32,227 nt of DNA from Desulfosporosinus sp. (GCA_031292095.1 JARLHU010000027.1:1-32227); one strand, 5' to 3'; numbered from the stretch's first letter, positions 23,553 through 32,227 are shown. The notes: generated by a model from the letters alone, not told the origin. Numbers and translations: made by a program.

Positions 23553-23927
23553 ATGGAAAGTATCTTAGTTATTGCTATAGGTGGCGCATTAGGGGCAATG
23601 TCCCGCTATGGTCTCGGCTTCTGGATATCAAGTAAATGGAACCAAGGATTTCCGTTGGGCACTTTTATAATCAATATCACGGGGGCCTTTTTATTAGGGT
23701 TTCTAAATATATTATTTATAGAAAAATTGACAATCAGCCCTTTATGGCGATTAGGTATCGGGGTTGGTTTTTTAGGGGCCTATACCACATTCTCAACGTT
23801 TAGTTATGAAGTTATAATGTTATTAGAAGGAGGCAGTTTACTAACTGCAGGACTCTATACTTCGCTGAGTGTAATCGTAGGTTTTACTGGAGTTGCTCTG
23901 GGAGTAAGACTGGCCCGTATACTGTAA
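23553..23927 (+). CDS. crcB: Fluoride channel CrcB/Fluc
   Basis: A 124-aa membrane protein with four helices. Family motifs are GGALGAMSRYGLGFW, GTFIINITGAFLLGF (the asparagine lining the pore) and GFLGAYTTFSTFSYE (phenylalanine track and central break). Fluc channels work as antiparallel dimers exporting fluoride. The ATG follows AAGGAAAGGAG. The fluoride riboswitch ends 28 nt upstream, which strongly supports function. A DUF190 gene follows after 36 bp. With one crcB gene here, a homodimer is expected unless another copy lies elsewhere. Confidence 0.95.
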   Translation: MESILVIAIGGALGAMSRYGLGFWISSKWNQGFPLGTFIINITGAFLLGFLNILFIEKLTISPLWRLGIGVGFLGAYTTFSTFSYEVIMLLEGGSLLTAGLYTSLSVIVGFTGVALGVRLARIL

Positions 23928-23963
23928 TTCCATTTTTAAAGTCAAGTTGAAAGGGGAGTTTTG

Positions 23964-24293
23964 ATGTTAGGTAAAGCAAAGTTACTTAAAGTTTATTTAG
24001 GTGAAAGCGAACGATACAAAAATAAGCCTCTCTATCAGTATTTAGTACATTGGCTCAAGGAAAAGGGGATAGGCGGTGTAACCGTAAGCCGAGGTATCGA
24101 AGGTTATGGTGGGGATAAAGTTCTCCATACAGCCCGGCTCTTAGAGTTATCTTCCGATTTACCCATGATCATGGAAATCGTGGATATAGCAGAGAAGATC
24201 GATCCTCTTATTCCTGAAATTTGTGCAATGGTACCGAAAGGCTTAGTTTTTTCCACAGATATCTATGTTCATAAGCACGGAAAAGAATCGTAG
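23964..24293 (+). CDS. DUF190 protein, 109 aa, fluoride operon
   Basis: A small soluble alpha/beta protein of the DUF190 (PII-like fold) family, with KVYLGESERYKNKPLYQYLV and VSRGIEGYGGDKVLHTARLLE, both typical. DUF190 genes often follow crcB and are presumed to be linked to fluoride export, but their action is unknown; the PII-like fold suggests binding of a small ligand or trimeric regulation. The ATG at 23964 follows AAAGGGGAG; an in-frame TTG lies one codon before. It shares the riboswitch-controlled transcript with crcB. Confidence 0.85.
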   Translation: MLGKAKLLKVYLGESERYKNKPLYQYLVHWLKEKGIGGVTVSRGIEGYGGDKVLHTARLLELSSDLPMIMEIVDIAEKIDPLIPEICAMVPKGLVFSTDIYVHKHGKES

Positions 24294-24333
24294 CTCACCT
24301 TTATAACGGCTAACGCTCATGGTTCCATGCTCA

Positions 24334-27300
24334 TTAGGAGGGTAATAAATTTTCCACGGCCACAGAAAGCATAAGTTTTATGCGATTAAGTTGATTGACT
24401 TCGCTAGCCCCTGGATCATAGTCGATGGGAGCGATATTTGCCTGGGGATAAGAGCGTTTGATCTCTCGAAACATCCCTTTTCCAGTTATATGGTTAGGTA
24501 AGCAGGCAAAGGGTTGTAAACACACGATGTTATTGACCCCGCTGCGGACTAACTCGACCATTTCTCCGGTGAGGAACCAGCCTTCTCCTGATTGATTGGC
24601 GAGAGAGAGGTGGTTTGCTGCATACTTAGCAATTTCGTCGATAGGTTTTGGAGCCGTAAACCGTTTACTGGCGTCTAAAGCCTTCTTCATCTCTTTTCGA
24701 TAGGATTCTATTCTGTTGATGGAAAGATTACTTGACACCATGCCCCAAAAACTGCCCGCTAGTTTTTCGTATTTAATACGATTATCCATCGCACTATATA
24801 ATAGGAAGTCAGCAAGGTCGGGCATCACGGCCTCAGCCCCCTCAGCCTCCAACAGTTCCACAATATTGTTATTGGCTGTTGGGTGGAATTTAACAAGAAT
24901 TTCACCGACAACCCCTACCTTCGGTTTGACTAGCTCTTCATCTAGTTTTAGATCGTCGAAGTCCTTAACGATTTGGCGAATACTTTGGGTGTATTCCCGG
25001 CTACTTCCTTTCTTGAGGGATTCTTGGCAGCGCTTAACCCAAGCATCATATAATCGATTGGCAGAGCCTGGGACTAACTCATACGGGCGAACTCTATAAA
25101 GGACCCGCATTAAGAGACCTCCATAGATTAGTCCCTTCATCAAGTTATTAAACATGGGCAGTGTGAGTTTAAAACCCGGATTTTTCTCCAAACTGGACGA
25201 ATTCCCAGTATTTAAGGCAATCACCGGGACATGTTCCAGATGGGCATCTATTAAGGCCTTGCGGATAAGGGCAATATAATTCGTTGCTCGACATCCTCCG
25301 CCGGTTTGGGAAATAACCACAGAGGTAGTGTTCAAATCATACTTGCCTGAACTCAACGCTTTCATGATCTGTCCGACGACAATAATGGCCGGGTAACAAG
25401 CATCATTATGTACGTATTTTAAACCGGCATCAATCGCCGACTTGTCTACTGAAGGTAAGATCTCTAGGGTATATCCCGCAAGCTCAAAGCCAGTTTTGAA
25501 AAACTGAAAATGAATGGGGGATAGTTGGGGTACCAAGAGGATATGTGTTTTCTTCATTTCCTTTGTAAAGACAACTCTCGGGAGCTTGGCGCACAGTTTT
25601 ACTGGAGTAACGCTTCGTTTGTCACGTTCTTTAATAGCGGCAATTAGGGAACGCACCCGGATCCGAGCTGCCCCTAAATTGTTAATCTCATCGATTTTTA
25701 ATACGGTATAGATTTTTCCGTAAGCCTCAAGAATTTCCTTGACTTGGTCGGAGGTCACGGCATCTAAGCCACATCCAAACGAAGTTAATTGAATTAATTC
25801 TAAAGACTCTTGCTTGGCGACATAGCTGGCGGCGGCATACAATCTTGTGTTGTACACCCATTGATCCACTATGCGCAACGGTCGTTCAATCACGCTGAGG
25901 TGGTTAATGGCATCTTCCGATAAAACCGCAAATCCATACGCCTGAATCATCTCGGGAATTCCATGATTGAGTTCCGGGTCAATATGATAGGGTCTTCCAC
26001 CCAGGACAATTCCTTTTAGTTTATGGTTTCTAATATAAAGAAGAGCTTCTTCGCCTTTCCTTCTTAATTCGTCCTTATATGTGTCGAGTTCGGCATAGGC
26101 TTTGTCCATCGCTTTAAGGAGCTCATTTTGAGGGATTCCTTCCGGCGCTAACTCTTCAACTAAGCGTTTACCCATTCTACTGGGCTTGTCCATCGGTAAG
26201 AAGGGATGATAAAAGGTCATATTAGGGGTTCGAAGGATATCCATGTTGGCATTAATTGTCTCCGGGTAAGACGTGACGATGGGGCAATTGTAATGATTGT
26301 CCGCGCCGGGATCTTCAGATCGAATATAAGGAATGCAGGGATAGAAAAGCTTAGTTACCCCTTTTTTCACTAAATCAGCTATATGCCCATGGATAAGTTT
26401 AGCCGGGTAACAGGCTGACTCAGAAGGGATCGTATCCATGCCTTGCTCATACAGTTGCTTGGAGGATCGGCCCGATAGGATCACTCGGTACCCTAACTCT
26501 GTAAAGAAGGTAAACCAGAAAGGGTAATCCTCATACATATTCAAAACGCGCGGAATCCCGAGGGTCCCCCGGTTTGCTTTAGCGATGGCTAAGGGCTTAT
26601 AGTTAAAAACTCGTTTATACTTGTAGGCAAAAAGGTTGGGAAGCTCAGAATGTACGACGGTCTTGCCCTCACCCCGTTCGCAACGATTTCCTGAAAAGAA
26701 TTCACTTCCATTGGAAAAGCGCCTGATCGAGACAAGGCAGTTATTTCCACATAACCCGCACCGGTTCATCGCTGTTTCTGAGGTGAGTTCTTTGAGCGCT
26801 TCTCTAGGCAGGAGGGTTGTTTGATAGCCGGTTTGAAAATTATCTTTAGCAATTAAAGCAGCGCCGAAAGCACCCATAATGCCGGCAATATCCGGGCGTA
26901 CGACGTCTTGCTGGGAAAGCTGTTCAAGGGCCCGGAGGACCGTATCATTATAGAACGTGCCACCTTGGACGACGATTTTTTTCCCCAGTCCTTCCGCACT
27001 TCTCAGACGTATTACCTTAAAAAGAGCATTTTTAATCACCGAAATGGATATTCCCGCCGAGATATCGCTGACCTCTGCTCCTTCTTTCTGGACTTGTTTG
27101 ACTTTCGAATTCATAAAGACAGTACAGCGCGTGCCAAGGTCCACAGGATGCTTGGACTCCCTCCCGATCCTAGCAAATTCTTGGACATCCATATTCAGAG
27201 AGTTGGCAAAGGTTTCCACAAAGGAGCCGCACCCGGAAGAACACGCTTCATTTAAAGTGATGGATTCAATAACTCCATTCCGGATGACTAAACTTTTCAT

Positions 27301-28575
27301 GTCTTGTCCACCAATATCTAAAACAAAGTCAACGCCCGGCAGGAAGAAATTGGCGGCGGTGTAATGGGCAACCGTTTCGATTTCGCCGATGTCCACTTTC
27401 AGCGCGGCTTTGATTAAATGTTCTCCATAGCCAGTAACCGCTGAGGAGACAAGCTTGGTCTGCTGATTGAGTTTTTCATACAGAGCGGTCAAGGCTTCTA
27501 TGGTTGATTCTAGAGGGTTTCCCTTGTTGCTGCCATAATAGGAATAAAGCAGACCTCCGTTTTCGTCAATCAGGGCTACTTTCGTCGTAGTTGATCCCGC
27601 GTCGATTCCTAGATAGGAATTTCCGGCATAGCTCTCTAAATCCACACGCTGGACCTTATGTTGGGCATGTCGTTCTTTAAAGGCTTCATAGGCCTCGGTG
27701 TTTTCAAATAAAGGGTCTAATTCTTCGTTTCCCTCATTATTCATGGTATATATCAAAGGAGCACGTTCATATAAACACTCTAGAGTAAACGGTTCTTTAT
27801 CGCGTGAGGAAAGCGCGGCTCCGATTGCCACGAAAAATTGAGAATTATCCGGGAAAATGATATTTTCGTTTTCTATATTGAGCGTTTCAATAAAACGTTT
27901 TCTCAGTTCCGACAGGAAAAACAGGGGGCCACCTAAAAAAGCAACCTTTCCCGTAATCGGACGGCCCTGGGCCAAACCGCTAATCGTTTGGTTGACGACG
28001 GCCTGTAAGACAGAGACGGCGATGTCTTCTTTGGCAGCACCTTCATTTAACAAGGGCTGGATGTCGGTCTTAGCAAACACGCCGCAGCGGGACGCAATCG
28101 GATAAATAGTTTGATAGTTCTTGGCGAGTTCATTTAAACCGTGAGCATCTGTTTGTAACAAGGAAGCCATCTGATCAATAAAGGCACCGGTACCTCCAGC
28201 ACACGTCCCATTCATGCGCTGCTCAAGAGAGTCTCCAAAATAAGTGACCTTGGCATCTTCGCCGCCAAGTTCTATGGCGGCGTCTGTTTTGGGAATGACG
28301 ATATTAATGGCGTTGGAGCAGGCCATCACTTCTTGAATAAAAGGGACGTCCAAGGTTTGAGAGATGTTATAGCCCCCAGATCCGGTCACCATCAGGGTCA
28401 ATACATGTCCATGCAGGATGGCTTTGACATCCGCCAGCATCATCACAACAGTAGTTCGTATATTGGAAAAATGCCGAAGATAGTTCTTATAGACAATCGT
28501 CTGGTTTTGATTTAAAACAACGAGTTTTACCGTTGTTGACCCAACATCTAGGCCAATATTTAAAACGCTGCTCAT
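24334..28575 (-). CDS. Large acyl-CoA dehydratase activase/dehydratase fusion protein, 1413 aa
   Basis: Two ASKHA activator domains followed by a dehydratase-like half in one chain. Domain 1 has [10 protein letters not shown] (8-17), LGGEDAK, C125 in NGTCAGGTG and C164 in ASRCGVFAK. Domain 2 has [10 protein letters not shown] (323-332), DIGGQDMK, C445/C449 in [11 protein letters not shown] and C484 in [16 protein letters not shown] motif (C606, C609, C613) follows, then the DUF2229/HgdB-like region with [37 protein letters not shown] and [11 protein letters not shown]. Such 1400-aa proteins occur widely in clostridia; their reaction is unknown, presumably ATP-driven low-potential reduction. 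The ATG at 28575 follows GGAGGAAGAAA, 20 bp after the CDF gene, so it may belong to the metal-responsive operon. Confidence 0.88.
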   Translation of the reverse strand: MSSVLNIGLDVGSTTVKLVVLNQNQTIVYKNYLRHFSNIRTTVVMMLADVKAILHGHVLTLMVTGSGGYNISQTLDVPFIQEVMACSNAINIVIPKTDAAIELGGEDAKVTYFGDSLEQRMNGTCAGGTGAFIDQMASLLQTDAHGLNELAKNYQTIYPIASRCGVFAKTDIQPLLNEGAAKEDIAVSVLQAVVNQTISGLAQGRPITGKVAFLGGPLFFLSELRKRFIETLNIENENIIFPDNSQFFVAIGAALSSRDKEPFTLECLYERAPLIYTMNNEGNEELDPLFENTEAYEAFKERHAQHKVQRVDLESYAGNSYLGIDAGSTTTKVALIDENGGLLYSYYGSNKGNPLESTIEALTALYEKLNQQTKLVSSAVTGYGEHLIKAALKVDIGEIETVAHYTAANFFLPGVDFVLDIGGQDMKSLVIRNGVIESITLNEACSSGCGSFVETFANSLNMDVQEFARIGRESKHPVDLGTRCTVFMNSKVKQVQKEGAEVSDISAGISISVIKNALFKVIRLRSAEGLGKKIVVQGGTFYNDTVLRALEQLSQQDVVRPDIAGIMGAFGAALIAKDNFQTGYQTTLLPREALKELTSETAMNRCGLCGNNCLVSIRRFSNGSEFFSGNRCERGEGKTVVHSELPNLFAYKYKRVFNYKPLAIAKANRGTLGIPRVLNMYEDYPFWFTFFTELGYRVILSGRSSKQLYEQGMDTIPSESACYPAKLIHGHIADLVKKGVTKLFYPCIPYIRSEDPGADNHYNCPIVTSYPETINANMDILRTPNMTFYHPFLPMDKPSRMGKRLVEELAPEGIPQNELLKAMDKAYAELDTYKDELRRKGEEALLYIRNHKLKGIVLGGRPYHIDPELNHGIPEMIQAYGFAVLSEDAINHLSVIERPLRIVDQWVYNTRLYAAASYVAKQESLELIQLTSFGCGLDAVTSDQVKEILEAYGKIYTVLKIDEINNLGAARIRVRSLIAAIKERDKRSVTPVKLCAKLPRVVFTKEMKKTHILLVPQLSPIHFQFFKTGFELAGYTLEILPSVDKSAIDAGLKYVHNDACYPAIIVVGQIMKALSSGKYDLNTTSVVISQTGGGCRATNYIALIRKALIDAHLEHVPVIALNTGNSSSLEKNPGFKLTLPMFNNLMKGLIYGGLLMRVLYRVRPYELVPGSANRLYDAWVKRCQESLKKGSSREYTQSIRQIVKDFDDLKLDEELVKPKVGVVGEILVKFHPTANNNIVELLEAEGAEAVMPDLADFLLYSAMDNRIKYEKLAGSFWGMVSSNLSINRIESYRKEMKKALDASKRFTAPKPIDEIAKYAANHLSLANQSGEGWFLTGEMVELVRSGVNNIVCLQPFACLPNHITGKGMFREIKRSYPQANIAPIDYDPGASEVNQLNRIKLMLSVAVENLLPS

Positions 28576-28595
28576 TTTCTTCCTCCACTGGCTTA

Positions 28596-29582
28596 TTAGG
28601 CACCTTTCCCACTTTCCCAGAGAGTTTCGTGGCAAAGAAGCGCAGTACATCCGCACTGGCCTATTTCGATTTCGATCGTCGTGTGAGAGATTCCAAATTC
28701 TTCAAGGAGATATTGTTTGAGCTGTTTGATGATTTCTGTACTTCGCTCAAGTGAACCATCCGGATCAACGACAAGGTGGCAACTAAGTGCCACTCGTTCT
28801 GGGGTCACACTCCAAACATGAAGATCGTGAATATCCTTAGCCCCGGGTAATGTCCGGACAAAAGCTAATAAACGATCATATTCAAAATTGTCTGGGGCCC
28901 CTTCCATTAAAATATGAACTGTTTCTTTGACTATCTTCCAGGCATTCCAGGCTATCAGAAGAGCAATCAAAACGGAAATGATCGGGTCAACAACGTACCA
29001 GTGAGTAAATTGCATGATCACTGCACCGATGATGACACCGGCTGAGGCCGCTGCATCTCCCAAGACATGGAGAAGGGCAGAACGGACATTCAGGTTATCT
29101 TCGCCGCCTCGGAAACCAAGGGCGATCGTCAGATTAACCATCACGCCAACGCCTGCGCTCAAATACATAATCGTACTTGCCACAGGTTGGGGATTTTGAA
29201 AACGATGGAAGGCTTCATATAGAATTACAAAAGCAATAATAATTAGAGTAAGGGAATTGGCTAAAGCTACTAAAATCCCAGTGCGATGATAGCCAAACGT
29301 TTTATTAAGGGTTGGGGCCTTTTGCGCTTGAATGGCTGCGAACCAAGCAAGGCCCAGGGCGGCAACATCTGTCAGAACGTGTCCGGCATCACTGAGCAGG
29401 GCTAAGCTATTCGCTAAGCTTCCACCGACCACCTCTACAACCAAGATGAAAAAGGTGGCAAAAAAGGCCCATTTTAACTTGGTTCCTGTGGCAGGCACGT
29501 GTCCTCCCAGTGCACCATGGTTGTGTCCATGATGATTGTCTTCGTGACCGGCACCAGGTGATGATTCATTAGGATTCGACAT
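28596..29582 (-). CDS. Cation diffusion facilitator (Zn/Cd/Co exporter, CzcD/ZitB-like)
   Basis: A 328-aa exporter with six membrane helices and a C-terminal cytoplasmic metal domain. The transport site is built from SDAGHVLTD (helix 2) and HVLGDAAAS (helix 5), the H/D set typical of Zn-type CDF proteins. The N-terminus is His-rich ([16 protein letters not shown]) and the C-terminus adds [11 protein letters not shown], both likely metal-binding. The ATG follows GGAGGGAGGAG. The CadC-like repressor lies upstream in the same direction with MITE copy 3 in the spacer. It exports zinc or related metals using the proton gradient. Confidence 0.92.
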   Translation of the reverse strand: MSNPNESSPGAGHEDNHHGHNHGALGGHVPATGTKLKWAFFATFFILVVEVVGGSLANSLALLSDAGHVLTDVAALGLAWFAAIQAQKAPTLNKTFGYHRTGILVALANSLTLIIIAFVILYEAFHRFQNPQPVASTIMYLSAGVGVMVNLTIALGFRGGEDNLNVRSALLHVLGDAAASAGVIIGAVIMQFTHWYVVDPIISVLIALLIAWNAWKIVKETVHILMEGAPDNFEYDRLLAFVRTLPGAKDIHDLHVWSVTPERVALSCHLVVDPDGSLERSTEIIKQLKQYLLEEFGISHTTIEIEIGQCGCTALLCHETLWESGKGA

Positions 29583-29626
29583 TGGTAATCTCCTCCCTCC
29601 TTATGATCATAAAGTATTTATACGGT

Positions 29627-29687
29627 TAAGGCACATTCAAGAAAATAACCAGTCAGTATACCAGTCTATTTTGTGTCATATGCCTAA
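29627..29687. mobile_element. MITE-like element, copy 3, internal-deletion derivative (55 bp plus TAA duplications)
   Basis: Element 29630-29684 runs in the opposite orientation to copies 1 and 2: GGCACATTCAAGAAAATAAC at one end, CATATGCC at the other, flanked by TAA on both sides (29627-29629, 29685-29687). One arm is kept to TTTTGTGTCATA and then joins directly to the far terminus. TCATA occurs at both break points in the full-length form (in GTGTCATACTG and TTTCATATGCC), so the deletion probably used that 5-bp repeat. It lies between the arsR-type and CDF genes. Confidence 0.75.
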
Positions 29688-29724
29688 CATTAAAACATTA
29701 GTTTGAATGTTAACTCAGTACTGA

Positions 29725-30090
29725 TTATTCCGGAAGGTGTTGGCTATGGTCCAGCGCTTTTTCTAAGATGATCTTGACATGTTCGTCATGAATGCTATAG
29801 CGAACGAGCTTACCTTCTTTGCGGGAACGGGCCAACCCCATGGCTTTAAGGAGACGCAAATGGTGGGAAGCACCTGAAATGGTTAAATTAGTAATCTGAG
29901 CAATATCACAGACGCAGAGATCAGGTTCCAAAAGTAAGGCATAAATAATCTTCACCCGTGTTTCATCAGCAAGAGCTTTAAAAATAGGGGTCACTCCTTC
30001 AATCTGTGCGACAGTGTGTGCTAACTCATTTAAACGTTGCGGAGTATGGCAATCTGTTTGGCAAAGGTGATGATGACCCGGACGAAACAA
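29725..30090 (-). CDS. ArsR/SmtB-family metal sensor, CadC-like
   Basis: A 121-aa winged-helix repressor with ligands for both known metal sites of this family. The alpha-3N site is suggested by the N-terminal HHHLC/C14 cluster (H6-H8, C10, C14) together with C59-x-C61 in DLCVCD. The alpha-5 site is the exact D-x-H-x10-H-x2-H pattern (D102, H104, H115, H118). CadC of Staphylococcus has the same pair and responds to Cd, Pb and Zn. The recognition helix is SGASHHLRLLK. The TTG at 30090 follows GAGGAGGAATTATT. It stands upstream of the CDF exporter, so it probably represses it until metal binds. Confidence 0.9.
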   Translation of the reverse strand: MFRPGHHHLCQTDCHTPQRLNELAHTVAQIEGVTPIFKALADETRVKIIYALLLEPDLCVCDIAQITNLTISGASHHLRLLKAMGLARSRKEGKLVRYSIHDEHVKIILEKALDHSQHLPE

Positions 30091-30186
30091 AATAATTCCT
30101 CCTCTTTAGATTCCCTTGAATACATTGTAACAATTGCTTGAATGTTTGTAAATAGAATCTCGCTCAGATAATGAAAAATAAGCACG

Positions 30187-30230
30187 AAAAAAGAGTTCTG
30201 CTGGCGTATAGCGTCAACAGAACTCTTTTC
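30187..30230 (-). terminator. Terminator of the ferritin gene
   Basis: AAAAGAGTTCTG (30189-30200) and CAGAACTCTTTT (30218-30229) form a perfect 12-bp stem with a 17-nt loop. Leftward it is followed by a T-run that continues TTTTTTCGTG, fitting termination of the leftward ferritin transcript 47 bp after its stop. Confidence 0.85.
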
Positions 30231-30276
30231 GGTTACAACCGGGTTATTGCAGAATTGTGTGAGGGGCAAAGTTGGA

Positions 30277-30798
30277 TTAGAGCGTTACCCCGGGGATCAC
30301 TGCGGGGGCGTATATGCGTTGAGCGAGCTCGCTATCGAGCATGAAGAGTCCTGCCCCGTCTCCCTTGATAAGTTTCAGCTTATTCAGCACACGACCCATG
30401 TTTTCCTCTTCTTCTACCTGTTCAGTGATGTACCATTGAAGAAAAATCTCAGTTGTATGGTCTTTGATTTCACGTGAGATATCCATAAGCTCATAGATAG
30501 ACTGCGTAATAAATTGCTCGTGTTTTAAAGCAAGTTCAAATACTTCTTGAGGGCTGGAAAACTCGTTTTTGGGTTCTTTGATCTCGGTTAAAATTATCTT
30601 GCCACCTATTTTGTTCAGATAATTAAAAAAACCTAAGGCATGATCACGTTCCTCCTGAATCTGAACGCGGAAATAGTTGGCGAATCCATCGAGGTTTAGA
30701 GATGAGAAATAAGCCTGCATAGCAAGATAGAAATAGGCTGAGAAGAATTCCTTATTCACTTGATCAGTAATCGCTTGAATCATCTTTTCGTTTTGCAA
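30277..30798 (-). CDS. ftnA: Non-heme ferritin
   Basis: A 173-aa iron-storage protein. All ferroxidase residues are at standard positions: E17, E50, H53, E94 and Q127 (in EERDHA and ITEQVEE). It should assemble into a 24-subunit shell that oxidises and stores iron. The TTG at 30798 follows GGTAGGTGG and gives the usual start (M)QNEKMIQAI; the ATG five codons later is an alternative. The upstream region contains two AACGTT hexamers (30828-30833 and 30836-30841), which might be a regulatory site; no clear Fur box was seen. Confidence 0.93.
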   Translation of the reverse strand: MQNEKMIQAITDQVNKEFFSAYFYLAMQAYFSSLNLDGFANYFRVQIQEERDHALGFFNYLNKIGGKIILTEIKEPKNEFSSPQEVFELALKHEQFITQSIYELMDISREIKDHTTEIFLQWYITEQVEEEENMGRVLNKLKLIKGDGAGLFMLDSELAQRIYAPAVIPGVTL

Positions 30799-30943
30799 TC
30801 TATTCCACCTACCTTTTTTAAAGTATTAACGTTAAAACGTTTAACTATGTATTCTACATCAACCCGCAAAATCCTTGTCCATAAAAAGGCTTTTAAAAAA
30901 TAATTATAATACTTATTAAATGGACAAGGATTCAATAAGGCTG

Positions 30944-31003
30944 CTTAACAGAGCAGGATGTGGCTCGGTTTGTGATTAACCATCCACATCCTGCTCTGTT
31001 AAG
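30944..31003. repeat. 20-bp perfect inverted repeat
   Basis: CTTAACAGAGCAGGATGTGG (30944-30963) is exactly repeated in inverse at 30984-31003 around a 20-nt loop. Rightward it is followed by TTTTATC, leftward only by CAGCCTTATT. It lies 21 bp past the stop of the leftward octapeptide-repeat gene and upstream of the ferritin gene, so it probably forms the 3' hairpin of the former. The stem is longer than most simple terminators. Confidence 0.75.
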
Positions 31004-31024
31004 TTTTATCAATGTGAACGTAGG

Positions 31025-31504
31025 CTAAAATGGAAGCCCCAGGCGTCGAATGAGTGCAAATCCTGCTCGTTTAGCGAGAGGAAGAACTACTTTGTTCAGA
31101 AGAGGAGTGCCAATACGTTGGGCTAGGGGAATTCCCACTTTGCGTGCCAAAGGAGGGCCTAGATGTTGGGCAATCGGAAGGCCTACTTTGCGGGCCAGAG
31201 GAGGTCCAAATTGTCTCATGAGCGAAGGACCGTATTGTTTCAGGAGAATTCCTGCTTGCTCTTGCCAGAGGTTAGATGATACTGGAGCGGAAGCGGGCGA
31301 CTGTTTCGCTGATTGAGGAAGTTGCTTCTGAGTTTGAGACGTGGGGATGGGTTGAGCTATTGGTTGAGTAACAGGTGTATGAACTCGCTGTTGAACAGGC
31401 AACGGGCCTGGACCCTGAACAGGGTTAGTCCCCTGTCTCTGAATAGGAGAGAACTTCTGCTGTTGATTCGGGAAATAACCTCGATGTCCCATCAATGATG
31501 TCAT
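31025..31504 (-). CDS. Octapeptide-repeat protein, 159 aa, unknown
   Basis: I do not recognise this family. Residues 1-75 are low-complexity, rich in Pro, Gln and Ser, probably disordered. Residues 92-159 are eight successive 8-residue units plus GLPF: GPSLMRQF, GPPLARKV, GLPIAQHL, GPPLARKV, GIPLAQRI, GTPLLNKV, VLPLAKRA, GFALIRRL. The consensus is G-x-P-L-A-x-(K/R)-(V/I/L), so each unit has one basic and two or three hydrophobic residues; this could form a repetitive amphipathic, cationic surface. There is no signal peptide or cysteine. The ATG at 31504 follows AAGGGGGC; an in-frame ATG lies four codons later. It might be a spore, envelope or nucleic-acid-binding protein, but none of these is shown. 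Confidence 0.7.
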   Translation of the reverse strand: MTSLMGHRGYFPNQQQKFSPIQRQGTNPVQGPGPLPVQQRVHTPVTQPIAQPIPTSQTQKQLPQSAKQSPASAPVSSNLWQEQAGILLKQYGPSLMRQFGPPLARKVGLPIAQHLGPPLARKVGIPLAQRIGTPLLNKVVLPLAKRAGFALIRRLGLPF

Positions 31505-31723
31505 GGCTAAGCCCCCTTTATATTAAATGTGAGAATCATTTAGTTAATGATACTTATGATACACGGTATGCATTAATTGCCTTAATGTTCCATATTATGG
31601 CAATTTTTTGATGTACCAAAACACCCAATTTGGATTTAAAAGGGTTTGTCCAGTTAATAAATTTAATTTTTTGGGACGTTGACAGAGGAAGAGGAATATA
31701 TTGGATTTAAGGAGGTGTTTTCA

Positions 31724-31897
31724 ATGGCTCTAAATTTTCTTAAAAATCAGGGAAATTTTCCTACTCAAGGTCAGGTTCAATCTGTTCCAGCTGGTCTTGG
31801 CCGTTTCTTGCAAAAAAAGGGGATTAATTCTTCGTCTGATCTTGAGCAGAGAATCCAACTACAAAATCCTAGTGGCTTTTTGAGAAGACAGGGATAG
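31724..31897 (+). CDS. Small protein, 57 aa, unknown
   Basis: The ATG at 31724 follows a strong AAGGAGGTG, so translation is likely. The product starts MALNFLKNQGNFPTQGQVQS, is rich in Gln, Asn and Gly, and ends SGFLRRQG; it has no membrane segment, signal or cysteine. It is divergent from the octapeptide-repeat gene, whose N-terminus is also Gln- and Pro-rich and shares short words such as F-P-x-Q. The structured RNA element begins 13 nt after its stop, so it could be its 3' untranslated region. Confidence 0.65.
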   Translation: MALNFLKNQGNFPTQGQVQSVPAGLGRFLQKKGINSSSDLEQRIQLQNPSGFLRRQG

Positions 31898-31910
31898 CTC
31901 TTATAACGTA

Positions 31911-32084
31911 AGAAAGTATAACTAAATGTTATAAACTTTCTGGAAGGTCCCTTCTCGCCATCACTGAAACACGATGTTTCAGATTAGAGCGCCGCCAAGA
32001 CTCGAACAAGGATGTTCGAGATTAGACACCGCCATGGACGGTGAGGTGTCGTGACGGCAAGGTGCTGTGATTGCAAGAAGGGAC
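31911..32084 (+). ncRNA. Unrecognised, strongly folded RNA-like element with an internal duplication
   Basis: A hairpin AGAAAGT / ACTTTCT (31911-31941) precedes a closed multi-stem fold. The outer stem GTCCCTTCT (31947-31955) pairs with AGAAGGGAC (32076-32084). Inside, CATCAC-side pairing, AGCGCC (31988-31993) / GGTGCT (32061-32066), GCC / GGC (32056-32058) and GACACC (32025-32030) / GGTGTC (32045-32050) form a ladder, with side hairpins TGAAAC / GTTTCA and CTCGAAC / GTTCGAG. The two hairpin modules (31964-32000 and 32001-32038) are repeats of each other, sharing GATGTT, AGATTAGA and CCGCCA. A strong terminator follows at 32094. The strand is set by the small gene upstream and is not certain. 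Confidence 0.6.
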
Positions 32085-32093
32085 AAGAATAAT

Positions 32094-32121
32094 AAAAAGG
32101 ACCGAGGCCTCGGTCCTTTTT
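32094..32121 (+). terminator. Palindromic terminator after the structured element
   Basis: AAAAAGGACCGAGG (32094-32107) is followed at once by its exact inverse complement (32108-32121), ending in five T residues. It can end transcription in either direction. Confidence 0.88.
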
Positions 32122-32202
32122 AACCTAAAATCCCGCATTTTTTTTATACCTACAAGGAAAAACACTGTAAATACGCCTTGGGGAATTCTGAACGGGGAAC
32201 CA

Positions 32203-32227
32203 CAGATTACGCAGATTACACAGATTA
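32203..32227. repeat. CAGATTACN tandem repeat at the right edge
   Basis: A 9-nt period: CAGATTACG, CAGATTACA, CAGATTA, cut by the window edge. Similar CCACAGATTACACAGATT strings are scattered intergenic sequence in several genomes (from memory). The full extent cannot be seen. Confidence 0.5.

Noticed and set aside
24716..28515. Several plus-strand frames of 60-135 codons opposite the giant activase gene
   Set aside because: All are antisense shadows of a continuous, motif-rich coding sequence and lack ribosome binding sites.
30826..30845. Fur box upstream of ferritin
   Set aside because: The AACGTT repeats do not fit the GATAATGATAATCATTATC pattern, and PerR- or Fur-type symmetry is poor.
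32203..32227. Right-edge tandem repeat as the start of a CRISPR array
   Set aside because: The 9-nt units are contiguous with no spacers.

Overview
The window looks like chromosome from a strictly anaerobic, low-to-mid GC, spore-forming-type Firmicute, most likely Desulfosporosinus/Desulfitobacterium-like (Peptococcaceae sensu lato). This is inference from gene content: two separate 2-hydroxyacyl-CoA-dehydratase-type activator systems, a rubredoxin, YedE/YedF-type sulfur/selenium genes, an S-box (SAM-I) riboswitch, a fluoride riboswitch, and strong AAGGAGG ribosome binding sites with frequent GTG and TTG starts. No rRNA gene, intact tRNA gene or CRISPR array was seen.

Left part (1-4570): the ribosome binding site of a leftward gene at the edge, a decayed IS110-type transposase start, an unknown 180-aa protein, an activator plus double-cubane-cluster reductase pair (YjiL/YjiM-like), and the wreck of a sugar ABC transporter operon (3' end of a binding protein, 5' end of a permease).

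Middle-left (4574-12330): a YedE / TusA-like / DUF3343 / cysteine desulfurase operon for sulfur or selenium handling; then an overlapping operon of a TudS-like desulfidase, an ECF S component, EcfT and a fused double EcfA, which reads as import of a sulfur-containing small molecule followed by its desulfuration; then a C_GCAxxG_C_C protein, a Cys-tailed HesB/IscA protein and a C-x4-C rubredoxin.

Centre (12330-22040): a leftward block of D-aminoacylase-type amidohydrolase, sensor kinase and response regulator; a probably acquired AAA/DUF4143 ATPase; a YggT protein; a URO-D-family protein; and a leftward riboswitch-metY-metA methionine operon. Glu111 in MetA predicts acetyl-CoA use, which matches MetY.

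Right part (22212-32227): a Cys-rich thioredoxin-fold-like protein, a HepT/MntA toxin-antitoxin pair, a fluoride riboswitch with crcB and a DUF190 gene, a leftward series of CadC-like ArsR regulator, CDF metal exporter and a 1413-aa activase/dehydratase protein, then ferritin, a protein ending in eight octapeptide repeats, a 57-aa protein and a strongly folded RNA-like element ending in a terminator.

Three copies of one MITE-like hairpin element (two of 158 bp, one of 55 bp), each flanked by TTA/TAA duplications, lie between genes. The most novel items are this element family (arms covary between copies), the internally duplicated structured RNA near 32 kb, the octapeptide-repeat protein and the ECF/desulfidase operon.
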